A program made the position numbers and the translations under genes. Under the pieces are notes generated by a model, which was not told where the DNA came from, ran no database searches, and was given only the letters and a program-made list of their open reading frames with translations. From contig OW203989.1 in the NCBI GenBank assembly GCA_934047225.1, forward strand, positions 9,027,977-9,091,976: DNA of 64,000 bases. Reading direction: 5' to 3'. Source of the DNA: Ypsolopha sequella. Taxonomy: Eukaryota; Arthropoda; Insecta; Lepidoptera; Ypsolophidae. Position 1 is the stretch's first letter, and the number at the start of each line of letters is the position of its first letter. Shown in pieces: positions 23,811 to 34,039 of the stretch.

Positions 23811-24270
23811 TGATCCCAAGACCCTTGTCGTAGGGCTAAGGAGGCTGGCGCACTTCATAATTACCTTTATTCATAAGAAAAACTTACCCCCTTCTCCTAC
23901 ACTCACACATACACAAATACACCCTCTCGCACAGACTCACACCCACATACTCACATTCTCACATATTTCTCTCACACATCCACACAAACAGACTCTCACA
24001 TCACCTCACATACTCTGGAATTGTAATAGTTTGGTTCTGTATTAGTTTCTACACATTTAATTGTAGCTAAGTTATATTAAGTTGTATTAATTTAAGTTGT
24101 AATAATATTACATAAATATAGGTATTCTTGTTTATTTAAGTAAGTTAAGTTAGAGAAAGAGCGGGGTTCCTGTACTTCAGTTCCTGTAACTACCACGGGG
24201 CCCTGACGTTAATACTTTTAATGTTAAAAATTTGTGATGAATAAACGTATTTTTATTTTTTTATTATTAT
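23811..24270 (+). mobile_element. LINE 3' untranslated end, plus strand
   Basis: It begins TGATCCCAAGACCCTTGTCG, crosses a CA-rich tract (23900-24005) and ends with GATGAATAAACGTATTTTTA. The same start and CA-rich tract are seen on the minus strand at 60895-61175. A shared leading block, a microsatellite-like middle and an AT-rich end with AATAAA fit 5'-truncated non-LTR retrotransposons. No reverse transcriptase sequence is left. Confidence 0.65.
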
Positions 24271-24329
24271 CCAAAAAAAAGGTTTGTTTAATATTGCCTC
24301 TAAAAAATATGAAGGCGTTTTCACTAAAT

Positions 24330-24600
24330 GACAAGTGATAACTGTAACTCTCTATCAGTGTGTTGTTATTCATACGGCAATTGCCGTAATATTACTTTTT
24401 TCCAGATTATACGGCAAGCTTTTCACGTACCGTATTATGAAATACGGCATTTTAATTTAATAATATAATAAACAGGTCTTAAATAAATGTCATAATACGG
24501 CAATTTCAAACTTTAGATACGACAACTCGAATTTTTACAATGACAACACTGCTCTCTATACTGACATGTCGTTGTGATATAATATCATTGTCTGAATTTG
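24330..24600. repeat. TACGGCAA-rich segment
   Basis: The word ATACGGCA or its reverse complement occurs several times (near 24372, 24414, 24433, 24451 and 24494), including the palindrome ACGGCAATTGCCGT. The outer parts (CAGTGTGTTGTTATTC and ATGACAACACTGCT) look inverted. It may be a decayed MITE. Confidence 0.5.
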
Positions 24601-24839
24601 AAACTTGTAGTTTCATAGCATAGGCTCAAGCTGATCAGAAGGACAAAATACTCGCTCTATAGCTGTTTATCACATAAACAAGTCAATAACAACCAGCTGG
24701 TATGAGCTTTAGTAGAAGTTTCTACCTAATCATTTTGGGACGCGGGTGTACCGAGTATAGACTGACTTGAACAGTTCACACTCAGAACGACTCTGACACC
24801 CTCTCGGGGATTCATGTCGTGACGATATATTTATATTTA

Positions 24840-26472
24840 ATTTATTCTACCTAAAGTTGGTTTAATCAATAATTATTGTTAATCTCACTATTTTGGACTA
24901 TTTTTAACTTGTTCCGTATGGAAATGGCTACGCTAACCATAATTTATATTTCAAAGCTAAATTTTTAAATATTTTTTTTATTCAAATTTCAATTATTTTT
25001 ACATTTAAAATGTGTTCTACTAACTTTTTTTAATAACCTCTAAAATTATCAAACCTTAATTTGGTTAAAGGTCAGCAATTATAGGCAAAATCTTGATAAA
25101 CAGAAGACATGTTGTACGAATAATTGAGAAGTCAAACTATACTAAATTTACAGTCCTGTAAAATTGGATATCCCGTATAATCTATTTACAAGGTTTTACA
25201 GGTTATCCATCATAATGTCCAGGACTCCAGGAAATGTGTCTATTACCCAGTCACGGTCAGAGCTCGTGACCAAAGAACTCAGGATATCATTAAACTTGGT
25301 GTTGGGTTTATGGGAGACCATTTCTTTACATCTATTTGAGGAATGAGTTCAACTCATTTAAATACACATTTTTACAAAATTAATTAATTAATTCGTAACT
25401 AAAAATACGAGTGTAATTAATTGAATGGTCTTCTTTGAAGTTATTTTAATAACCTGCGTTAATTTCATTATCCAAAAGGGCTCTACATTTTTAAAAGACT
25501 TCTGCATAATGTAGATGTACGAGTAACTTAACTTGGTAAGTAATTATGGACATCCATTCCCTTGAAATGTTAATTTAGTTCATAGTATGTTCCGCTGCTA
25601 AAAGAAATAAAGATGCTGTTAAATTTTTCTTCGTGCCAGTATTTAATTAGTACAATATTTTTTCTGAATCAAGCAAGTTATCTTTTAACTTAAGCTTTCA
25701 TTTTTAATAACATAACTTCGTTTAAATGTTTACTTTTGCATGTTAATTTTTTTGGCGCCGGTCTCCCAGCTAATTAACAACGTCCATCTCATGCATAATT
25801 TTGTAAACGCAAAAAGGTTTGCAAAGAAAGTTATATCTGAGATTATTTAACTGTATATTTGCATTAATTACATACTTTACGGTAAAATTCATTATCTGAT
25901 ACAAGGAAGAACTTTCTCGGCAGATCAACGAGTATCTCTAAATCAGGAGGTAACCGCATCGAAAACGGGCCAGCATCCGCTTGATTATGGTCGAAATTCC
26001 GAAAAATTAAGTCAGCCTATTTTAATTATTGCTTTATCTTTCATGGTGATAAGCACGTATTCAAGATAACAATTTTAACAAAATGTCCACTTTTGGAGAA
26101 ACTGTCCGGTGCAAGTTCAAATAAATTTGGCAAATAGTTGTAATATCTTTATCTTTGTTTTAAGATCTTCGTTTATATAGTAAAATTTATACTGGAGACT
26201 CAATAAGTAGTCAAGGCCAAGGTTCAGTGAAAAAGGCAAAATAAAACTAGGCTCCCTATACTAATTGACTCGGAGTTGTTTGTAAATAATAATTAGTACA
26301 GGGGGTCAAAGATTTTCTTTCGTTCGATCTTGTGTCGTGACGGTCAAACTCTTACACTTTTTTCGGCCTAGCTCTCATTCACGAAGTGTCTGGAGTGTAT
26401 CGTGCGACAAAGAAACTTCGGTTCAAACTATTAATTCCTCAGTAGTTTACTTTTTGAGATAGACCCTGTTAA
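24840..26472. other. No gene seen
   Basis: AT-rich spacer. The frame at 25164-25346 is not recognised. Confidence 0.4.
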
Positions 26473-26575
26473 TTTTTTTTTTCGAGATACAGCGTTTATT
26501 CCATAGTAAAAGTTGTTCTATACCATTGACTGAATAAGCTCTTCAAATATGGTTACACCTTTCTGTTACACGTTG
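26473..26575. mobile_element. Right half of the CAAGGTGTAAC MITE, copy 2
   Basis: It matches 7130-7230 closely, through TACCATTGACTGAATAAGC and the terminal TTACACGTTG. The left half is missing. It ends at a TA (26576-26577) that also forms the left flank of the next element. Confidence 0.8.
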
Positions 26576-26577
26576 TA

Positions 26578-26853
26578 CATGTCGTGACCATATCGTAGAA
26601 TTGACCATTTCATGATCTGGTTGGGCAGATCGTAAAGTATGAAATCAAAACTCTTTCACGAAAAGTAAAAAATAGGTGCGACGACGAGCGAAGCGAAGCG
26701 GAACGAGGAGGAGCGTGTTAGGTTTACATGTAAATACATTTGGAGACCCTAGCGAAGCGGAGCGGAGCGAGGCGACCCTCCCAATTTTAACAGAAATACG
26801 ATATGGCCAACCAGATCATGAAATAGTAAATTCTACAATACGGCCACGACATA
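26578..26853. mobile_element. TA-flanked MITE with GAGCGAAGCGG tracts
   Basis: The ends CATGTCGTGACCATATCG and CAATACGGCCACGACATA are inverted, with TA on both sides. The arms also share TTTCATGATCTGGTTGG. Inside are two purine-rich tracts, GAGCGAAGCGAAGCGGAACG and AGCGAAGCGGAGCGGAGCG. The 90-codon frame at 26676 is a by-product of these tracts. Confidence 0.75.
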
Positions 26854-27230
26854 TACACAGGCTGCCAACTATCAAAAAAAAAATGACAAGGTTATTACAA
26901 AATAAAGAATATCCAAAGAAACAAGTAAAACTTCACGAACGTGCATGAAAAGAAAATTTTTGCTCCAGAAAATAAACTGCATACACATTTATTTGAAATA
27001 TAAGTAAGTATATGAAAACGTAATTGAAAGGGATCCATCCATCAACTGATGAGGAAACTACTTAGCACACAGCACGCATGCGTAGATCCATATAATTTAC
27101 TTTTTAAGTACCCATTTAAATTAAATATTAACGAGCCTCCACTTTTATATTCGCAAATTTATACAAACCGGACAATCTGGCTATAAACTATACACAAATT
27201 GTTTATTCGCAATTATGAGCGTGAGATTCT

Positions 27231-27747
27231 CAGACCAAATAAAAAGTCAAGACGTAGTTTAACGTGAGACAGTGTCGTGTTTGTACAGTCCTGAAATTAA
27301 ATATTAAAGATAACTTATTTGTTTTTTTTATTCTGTTTACATTATATATTTATATAAAAACACTTATTAAAATAATTATTTCCAGATATATTTTGACATT
27401 TATAGTTGGCGTCAGTGGAATTAGATACAATTAATGTATTAATATATTTATATAAAAACACTTATTAAAATAATTATTTCCAGATATATTTTGACATTTA
27501 TAGTTGGCGTCAGTGGAATTAGATACAATTAATGTATCTAATTCCACTGACGCCGACTATAAATATCGAAATATATCTGGAAATAATTATTTGAATAAGT
27601 GTTTTTATATAAATATATACAGTCTTGAAACTCACACATGCACAATCTATCTCGGTTTTTACTGCGCGGCAAATCTCACAAGGTGCACACATGTTTAGGA
27701 AACTCTCTTGCTACCGTCCACTAGGTCTTGACTTTTTATTTGGTCTG
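27231..27747. mobile_element. MITE with CAGACCA ends, copy 2, interrupted
   Basis: The ends CAGACCAAATAAAAAGTCAA and TTGACTTTTTATTTGGTCTG are near-perfect inverted repeats. Without the insert at 27297-27617 its interior matches the copy at 12574-12784 in reverse complement. Confidence 0.85.
27297..27617. mobile_element. Nested foldback insert with a duplicated arm
   Basis: It is flanked by TACAGTCCTGAAA (27284-27296) and TACAGTCTTGAAA (27618-27630), a 13-bp duplication with one difference. Inside, a 96-bp unit occurs twice in direct orientation (27344-27439 and 27442-27537). It is followed by its inverted version to about 27616. The copy at 12.6 kb shows the site without this insert. A 13-bp duplication is unlike hAT or Tc1/mariner, so the mechanism is open. 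Confidence 0.8.
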
Positions 27748-28076
27748 AGATGAGATCCATAAAAAAAGGATAAACGAAATCGCTTACTTTTATTACTGTT
27801 TGATGTTTACACTGGTCTTCAATTTGTTCAATAGTAAAATATATTTTTAAACCGGTTCAAATACTTTTTATTTGCAAATTCCAATTAAGATAAAATAAGT
27901 GTTACGGAAAGCAAGTTTAACAAGATGTTGTTAAATTTAAGTTTATTTTTTGCGCAGTGTCAATAAAAGTAAAGAAAATTTTATTGAAATGTTAATTTGA
28001 ATGAGTTCATTAATACTAATATAGAAAAGGCTGTTTAATTTAGCGCGTAAATCGACCAGAAACTAAGTCTGGCAAT
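27748..28076. other. No gene seen
   Basis: AT-rich spacer. Confidence 0.4.
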
Positions 28077-28084
28077 ATGTTGCC

Positions 28085-28554
28085 CAGTTGCGTGCACATA
28101 ACTTTTTGGGTTATTCCCATCGGCTCGCCTGGGAATCGTCACTGGTCGGTTGCAGCTACAAAATTAATGTATTTTTTTCCCAACCGAGCAAATTCCAATT
28201 TTGAAAATTTTCCATTGAATAAAATAAACTCAAATAAACTCAGTAGGCTCACCGGTCGGTTGGGAAAAAAATACATTAATTTTGTAGTTGCAACCGACCA
28301 GTGAGCCGATGAGAACATTTAGACCTAGTCCAATGCAACTCGCAGCCGACCGGTGAGCCGCTGGGAATAACCCAACTTTTTGCTGGAAAAGCAATGAGAA
28401 GGTTAAGTTAGACAATAAAAAAATATCAATATTTTTTAATATCACTTTGAAAAATAATTATTTATGTAACGCCAGACACTGTCTACCCTAGAGTTAAAAT
28501 TGACATATTTTTTATTGTCAAACTTGACTTTCTCATTGCTTTTCCAGAAAAATG
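28085..28554. mobile_element. hAT MITE (CAGTGGCG family) interrupted by a second MITE
   Basis: The left end CAGTTGCGTGCACATAACTTTTT is cut at 28107 and resumes as GCTGGAAAAGCAATGAG after the inner element. The right arm ends near CTTTTCCAGAAAA. The family copy at 36312-36537 has the same order without interruption. ATGTTGCC occurs immediately left of the element (28077-28084) and just after the shortened right end. It may be the old 8-bp duplication, but the right terminus is altered. Confidence 0.7.
28108..28373. mobile_element. Inner MITE with GGGTTATTCCC ends and 8-bp duplication
   Basis: The termini GGGTTATTCCCA and CTGGGAATAACCC are inverted. AACTTTTT flanks it on both sides (28100-28107 and 28374-28381), perfectly. 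Long arms with GGTCGGTTG and AATTAATGTATTTTTTTCCC are inverted inside. An 8-bp duplication fits the hAT superfamily. The site lies within the left TIR of the outer hAT MITE. Confidence 0.9.
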
Positions 28555-28559
28555 TTGCC

Positions 28560-29019
28560 AGCATATTGGGAACCCTCCGAGACTGCGATCTAACCCTTTT
28601 AAAACTCGTTATCTTTGAGTAGGGTATGTATTTATTTATTTTAGATGTTTTTTTTAATTTACCTAAGATTAAGTTTTTATTTAATTAAAAGAATAAAAAA
28701 TTTCTTCATATAGCAAAGTTCTTAAGTATAAAATTATTTTTGTTATTTAAGTTTTATATTAATTTGTAGCGTAATTAAGTAATGAAATGTCTTACAAATT
28801 ATAAAATGACTTTAACGGAATGCTGTGAACATTGTACACATAACATAAAGTAGACAACTGGCGTATCGCACTTCACTCACACACACATATAATTATAATT
28901 ATACATATTACTTACACAGATTGTAAAACAATATACAACACCACAAAAGACGTAATATTTCTGTTGGAAACCTAATTATTTTGGTTAAGGACTACAAGCT
29001 AGTTAAGGCGCTACGGGAA
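28560..29019. other. No gene seen
   Basis: AT-rich spacer. Confidence 0.4.
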
Positions 29020-29420
29020 AAACTTGCATATGTACTTTAGTAAAGAAGGTATTATTTTGGTGAAACAGAATATTATATTTGGAATCTTTTTCAAGGGATC
29101 TGTTAAACAAAAACGCGATTGGAGAAATTCGGCTCGATAAAAATATTTATTGAAATGAGGTCCTTTTTGACACCATTTCTCCTGGTTTGACAAATTGGAC
29201 ATATGGACTACGATTATATTTTATTAGATGTGTTTTAAGAGTATCTAGGACCTAGTCAAACGAAATTTTGATAGCAACTTGAGTACATTTTATATTAATA
29301 AAAAACCGTCATTTTGCTACTTTTCTTCGAATACGTCTCTCTCGCACTGACGTTTTTTTCACATATAGAGTAACAGGGATGCTAAAACATTTACATATCG
29401 CCTTAAAGGACGAAGCTGTG
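29020..29420 (+). repeat. Dispersed ~400-bp repeat, copy 2 (diverged)
   Basis: Shared landmarks with 55555-55975 are AAAACGCGATTGGAG, TTATTGAAATGAGGTC, CAAATTGG and CTCTCGCACTG. It contains minus frames at 29011-29202 and 29309-29584, which are not recognised as proteins. Confidence 0.65.
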
Positions 29421-29789
29421 ATGGCGTGCGTGAGTATAAATAGGTAACTGTCGACATTTTTAAGAGCTAATTGGTCTTGCCGACTGTATGTACATACAGT
29501 TTTACTTCTTAAAGGTTGAGAACTACGGGAGTTTAAACCTATTACAGAAAAAGTTCTTATTTTCGTAAACAAAGAATGTAGCAAAACTAGTGTCAGAAAT
29601 CAAAATTTTGTCATTTAAATACAATAACAATTATCTTGCTATCAGTTTTTTTAAGTTAACACATTTTTAACTATAATTGTTGATCTTATTAACATTGTTC
29701 TAAAGACCTTTAAGTGCGTTTTTATACTATTTATATTGTTAAACAAAATGTATGCAGTATTTATACTTGTTAGCAAAACGTGCATTCGG

Positions 29790-29912
29790 AGTATCTAAAT
29801 ATTTATTGTTAATCTTTATTCTTATTAAAGATTAACAATAAATATTTATTGTTAATCTTTAATAACAATAAAGATATTATAATATTATAAATCTTTATTG
29901 TTAAGTTTAGTA
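29790..29912. repeat. AT-rich inverted and direct repeats
   Basis: TATTTATTGTTAATCTTTA occurs in direct copies with an inverted AAAGATTAACAATAAATA between them. It can form alternative hairpins. It is low complexity and could be a decayed foldback. Confidence 0.65.
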
Positions 29913-29973
29913 CAAAACTGAAGAAGTAATTATAATCTGTTCGTGTTTCAAGTTAAAGAATAATACATTACTG

Positions 29974-30148
29974 CCGCGGTCTGCAATGACTGCGTTGCTG
30001 GCAACGCTTATTCTTGGCCGAAAGAGCCGCGTAGCTCCAGCTTTGCAGCCCTTGATGGACAAGATGGAATAAAGGCCGAGACCGAGGCCTTTATAGCGCT
30101 AATGATGTAGCATAGTGTAGCCAGCAACGCAGTCATTGCGGACCAAGG
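29974..30148. mobile_element. Foldback MITE, GC-rich arms (175 bp)
   Basis: GGTCTGCAATGACTGCGTTG at the left pairs with CAACGCAGTCATTGCGGACC at the right. Inside, GGCCGAGACC and GAGGCCTTTATAGCG add local dyads. No target duplication was resolved. Confidence 0.8.
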
Positions 30149-31454
30149 CTTGTATAGTGCTTTACTCAAAAATGCTTTTTGTAGTCATTAAAATTATAAT
30201 GTAATATTACTGATAATTTAAATTTTAACTTTAAATCAATTGTAAATATGAATCTTTGTTATTCGAAATAAAAATATTTTATTTTATTTATTATTTTCAC
30301 AATCTTCAAGTTTGTATTTTTCCTTTGACTTCGGTGGCAATAAATTTTGGTTACACGTTTCAAGAGTGGTGGTTTTGGAATGTGTATGCATAGTATTGCT
30401 GAACGGTGAAGGAAACCCCTATTACGTTGGAATAGTTTTATTTATAAAAAGCCCTATTCGTTTTTTTGCTGTGCAACACTAGATGGCGCTACTTGTATGT
30501 TACTTCGCGATATCATTTCATCTTTCTCAAAAACGTTTGTGCAACTGAGTTTGTTTCGCCACCAGCGGAGTGTGAGGAGAAATTCTTTAACAAAACTCGA
30601 CAATAATGGATTTCTTAATGAAATGACTGGTGGCTAAAACTAACCAGCAATTAAATTCCATACAACTTTACTGACGCCGGGTGGCGCCTATTTAAGTAGC
30701 GCGGAAAGGTCGGTCGACTTTGCTCAAAGAAGGTTGTCAAAATGAAGACAATATTACAAGCATTTTTTTTTATTTTAAATTTATAATAATCTTATTTGTT
30801 TCTGCTAGTTAACACACAATCATACGGTTTATGAGTAACAGCGACGACGTACAAAGCAATTTGGACGGAATTATATCAAAATAAAATTATATTATGAAAC
30901 TGAAATTACTTATTTAATAATTCACCTACAACCTACAAGCTTAAGTACAAAAATTATATTACATTAAACATAATAAAAAAGGCATAATGCAATGATACTT
31001 GAAATGTTTAAAAATTAACTTGAATAGAAATATGCCACGAGCATTTTATATTGATTGCAAACTTTTTATGTTCTATTTATTGGATAAGTATGTGCATTTT
31101 GATCCAGATATGTTCACGAACAACCCTGGAGCTGGTTTGACCGGTACATGACATTTGCCCAGTGTGAACACACCTCATGTAGCGAAGGCCGCATGAAGGC
31201 CGAATGGAGGCCTATATGTTATTGTGAATTGTAACCTTTTTTGCTTCCAAAGCGGATTAAAATTTATTTATTTTATTTAAAAGGCCATTTAAAAGACATC
31301 ATTGACGTAGAGAACGTATGTAGGTAATTTTGAAATGGCGCCTGCTTATGATGGTTGCTCACGCACTTACATTGTTGTGCGGGATTATGGATTTGGCTTA
31401 ATCTGAATAATTATGGCTTTTGGATTCATTATTTATGGAATTACTTTGCACATT
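30149..31454. other. No gene seen
   Basis: Unassigned. CACTAGATGGCGCTACTTG (30478) and GACGCCGGGTGGCGCC (30673) look like repeat pieces. Confidence 0.4.
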
Positions 31455-31600
31455 TCAATAATATTATAAATTTTTAGCATTAGCATAGAAATGCAGAGAG
31501 AAAAGTAAATCTGGATGTGAAGAGATCTGAACCGGGATTCGAACCCGGGACCTCTCGCTTACCGGGCAATTGATCTACCAACTGAGCTATCCAGGTCTCA
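31455..31600 (-). mobile_element. tRNA-derived SINE with intact A and B boxes
   Basis: On the minus strand a tRNA-like block (31524-31598) has the A box TAGCTCAGTTGG and the B box GGTTCGAATCC, both matching pol III consensus. The T arm CCGGG/CCCGG is perfect. It is not a working tRNA: position 33 is C rather than T, and the acceptor stem has mismatches. The anticodon position reads GGT (threonine-like). A related head is at 12839. Confidence 0.75.
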
Positions 31601-31927
31601 ACACAACTCGTGAATTTACCCATGTGCTTTCCCAGACTGCAACACTACAGGTGGTAGAGCTGATGCCGGGCTCGACTGTGGAGGTACCACCATCTTACTT
31701 GGAGACCCCCTCGACGTAATTCGGGGGAAAGTAACAGGACAGCCCACAGGCAAAAAACCAGGAGGCCCACCATGCCTAGGACCGATAGATGGCGGTATAT
31801 CCATCCCTAATAGCCGGGGCTTATATGGAACAGACTGGTGACGGGCAGCGGCGTCACTGGTGCGAGTGTTCAGGCACCGCGCTCACCAAAGCGCCTGCCC
31901 AGCGTGTGTGAGTATGCGTAATTCTTC
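31601..31927 (+). repeat. GC-richer retroposon segment upstream of the RTE tail
   Basis: It is GC-richer than the surroundings. It contains CGCCTGCCCAGCGTGTGTGA, a phrase I associate with dispersed lepidopteran retroposons. Minus frames at 31616 and 31854 are unrecognised. Confidence 0.45.
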
Positions 31928-32008
31928 CAGGATGACCGCCGGGAGTGGCAAAGTCCTGAAAAGGCTTATGTCCAGCAGTGGACGAACTAGGCTGATGGAT
32001 GGATGGAT
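31928..32008 (+). pseudogene. RTE-type LINE: end of reverse transcriptase ORF plus tail
   Basis: The frame from 31928 reads QDDRREWQSPEKAYVQQWTN and then a stop at 31988-31990. This matches the conserved C-terminal end of RTE-clade reverse transcriptase proteins (…EDRxxWRxLGxAYVQQWT…). It is followed by the typical (GATG)n tail, GGCTGATGGATGGATGGATG. It is a 5'-truncated dead copy with no catalytic domain. Confidence 0.75.
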
Positions 32009-32090
32009 GAATCATATTTATAGATACCCACTTTACAGTAAGCCACTTGGCGCCTAGCATTTTCGATGTTTGACTCGTATAATTTTTTTG

Positions 32091-32165
32091 AAGAACCGCC
32101 ACGTGTCGCGAAATCTTGGAAAGACCCATGTCCAGCAGTGGACGAACCAAGCTGATGGATTCATG
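32091..32165 (+). pseudogene. Second RTE-type LINE C-terminal fragment
   Basis: The frame reads KNRHVSRNLGKTHVQQWTNQ, again the RTE C-terminus, with the usual stop codon lost (CAA instead of TAG). A degenerate GATGGATTCATGGACGG tail follows. It lies about 100 bp after the first fragment in the same orientation, so a tandem insertion or a duplication of the 3' end is possible. Confidence 0.7.
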
Positions 32166-32169
32166 GACG

Positions 32170-33880
32170 GACGGTTGCTTTCCGTCGTAACTACCACGTA
32201 TCAGCAGCTTTGCAACTTTGTCTGGCATGGAAGGCCGCCAGTGTATCTACGCAATATAGTTGATTCATAATAATATACTTGCAATAAAAGTGTCAGAACT
32301 TGGTAAAACTTGGAAAGCACCTTGCTTAAAATTGACTTAATTTGTTTCACGTATGAATTTCTACACACTAAACTGCCGACCAGTTTCGGTTATTAGACCA
32401 TTTTCAAGGAATTCAAGGATGTTCAAATATTATTACGAGCCATAAAATATGTAAACCAAGGTCATGTCGAAACGAATAAAAAAGTGAAAGAACTAAAAGA
32501 GAATTTTAATCAAGACTTGGTTAACCTTTGAATTTTGTTTTAACCCCAGTGATGAAATATGTACTTTACTGTTAATGTTATATTTTCCACAAGTTAACCA
32601 AGTGTGAATTCTAACTCAATTGTGAATTCTAATTATGCATGTCCTAAAACCCACGAGATCTGTCTAAGTGGACTGGTAACGTAAAGTAAGACAACTGACC
32701 GAGACAGTTACATATTTATTCAAGCTCAGCACGTTTACACTTTGTGTATGCACCGTATCATACAAATTGTAACCAGAATAAAGAAATTTCGAACTTATCC
32801 CGTCAAAATAAGAACTTTTAGAACGCTGGTTTGCGAATGGAACTTACGAATATTTAAATTTTCAGTTCACACGCCATACATTGCGGGTCTACCGGGTTAT
32901 TTCAGATGCAAAGCATTAATATTAATATCATGTACATTGTTGGGAGATAACAGTAGAACTAGACTATTAATTAGAGGAGCACCTAAAAAGTAGGTTATTG
33001 AATAAAGTAGGTTATTGACAAATAAACCTCGAGAATGATAATGACGTTAACAATGAATATCGTTTAGGTTGGTAATCTCGTCCCTTATTTACACTTATTC
33101 TATTGATTTATACTGGGTGTTAATATGAAGATGCGGAAGCTAGAAACTGGCGATTGTACTCGTTCATACGAACAACTTTTCCTATCAACGATCGAATCAG
33201 GAAAATAAAAATCAGCTGTTCCATAGAAAAGTTACATAGCTACCCGACCAAAATATACGAAACAAAAGTTTTTTATTTTATTATTTTTGTTTAAAATGTA
33301 TTAAATGAATGTGATTTTTGGCACTACGCGACAAAAGTTTAATGTTATTTAAGCTTTTCTAGCAAAGTTGTGTTATTTTATATATTACTTTGTTAATAAT
33401 TATGCACAACGACTTTAAAGCGGTTTTATAGTTTTTATGTAGGATCATTTACAACGTAAAGCATAAAAGAACACAACATTGCTAAAAAGCCAAACTGAAA
33501 TGAAACCATTGTCGCGTAATGCCATAAATTACATTTATATAATGTTTTTTATTCAAAAACAAGGAAAACAATAATAAGTTGTGCGTTTGGGAACGAGCCC
33601 TGACGCAACCACCTTAAATGAAACCACACAACCTACTCATTATATTGAACAACTTTTCCGAAGAAACAAACTCGCAAAAATTAAAAAAAAAGCACAACTA
33701 GCTAGCACAAAATTTACAATAGAGATTTTAAATCAAACAACATATAAAATCGGTTCCTTAGAACAAGTACGAAATTCACAAATCGCCCTCGTGACTGTCT
33801 AATAGTTAGTTACAAAAGTTGTCGGTAGTTACAAAAATTCGGTGGATGGCCAGGTATGGTGGAAAATTCAACGATTTAGG
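32170..33880. other. No gene seen
   Basis: The frames at 32742-32993 and 33581-33802 (+) match nothing known to me. Confidence 0.4.
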
Positions 33881-33885
33881 ATGGG

Positions 33886-34036
33886 TACCTCAGCGGCGCA
33901 GTCGGTAGCACACTTGTGAATGCAAGACGTCGCAAGTTCAAACCCCAGCCTGAGGATTTTTTTCTAAATATTTTTTTACTTCAAATTTATTTCTAATTGA
34001 TCTTTTAAGTTCGTAATGTAATATTTAGAATATATA
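33886..34036 (+). mobile_element. tRNA-derived SINE, second family
   Basis: The head CCTCAGCGGCGCAGTCGGTA has an A box-like GGCGCAGTCGG, and GCAAGTTCAAACCCC is B box-like. CCTCAG and CTGAGG can pair as an acceptor-like stem, but the T stem is poor. The tail ATTTTTTTCTAAATATTT recurs at 45950, and the two copies share their 3' half. Confidence 0.65.
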
Positions 34037-34039
34037 AAA

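Noticed and set aside
26676..26948. 90-codon frame rich in Arg, Ser and Glu
   Set aside because: Produced by the GAGCGAAGCGG tracts of a MITE and running out into its flank.
27344..27616. CRISPR-like direct repeats
   Set aside because: Only two 96-bp direct copies plus an inverted one, with a 2-bp gap, in a eukaryotic sequence.
31524..31598. A tRNA gene (threonine-like anticodon position) on the minus strand
   Set aside because: A and B boxes are perfect, but position 33 is C, the acceptor stem has mismatches, and the block continues into a SINE body with a related copy at 12839.
33886..33956. A tRNA gene on the plus strand
   Set aside because: An acceptor-like stem exists but the T stem does not pair, and the same 3' tail occurs at 45950.
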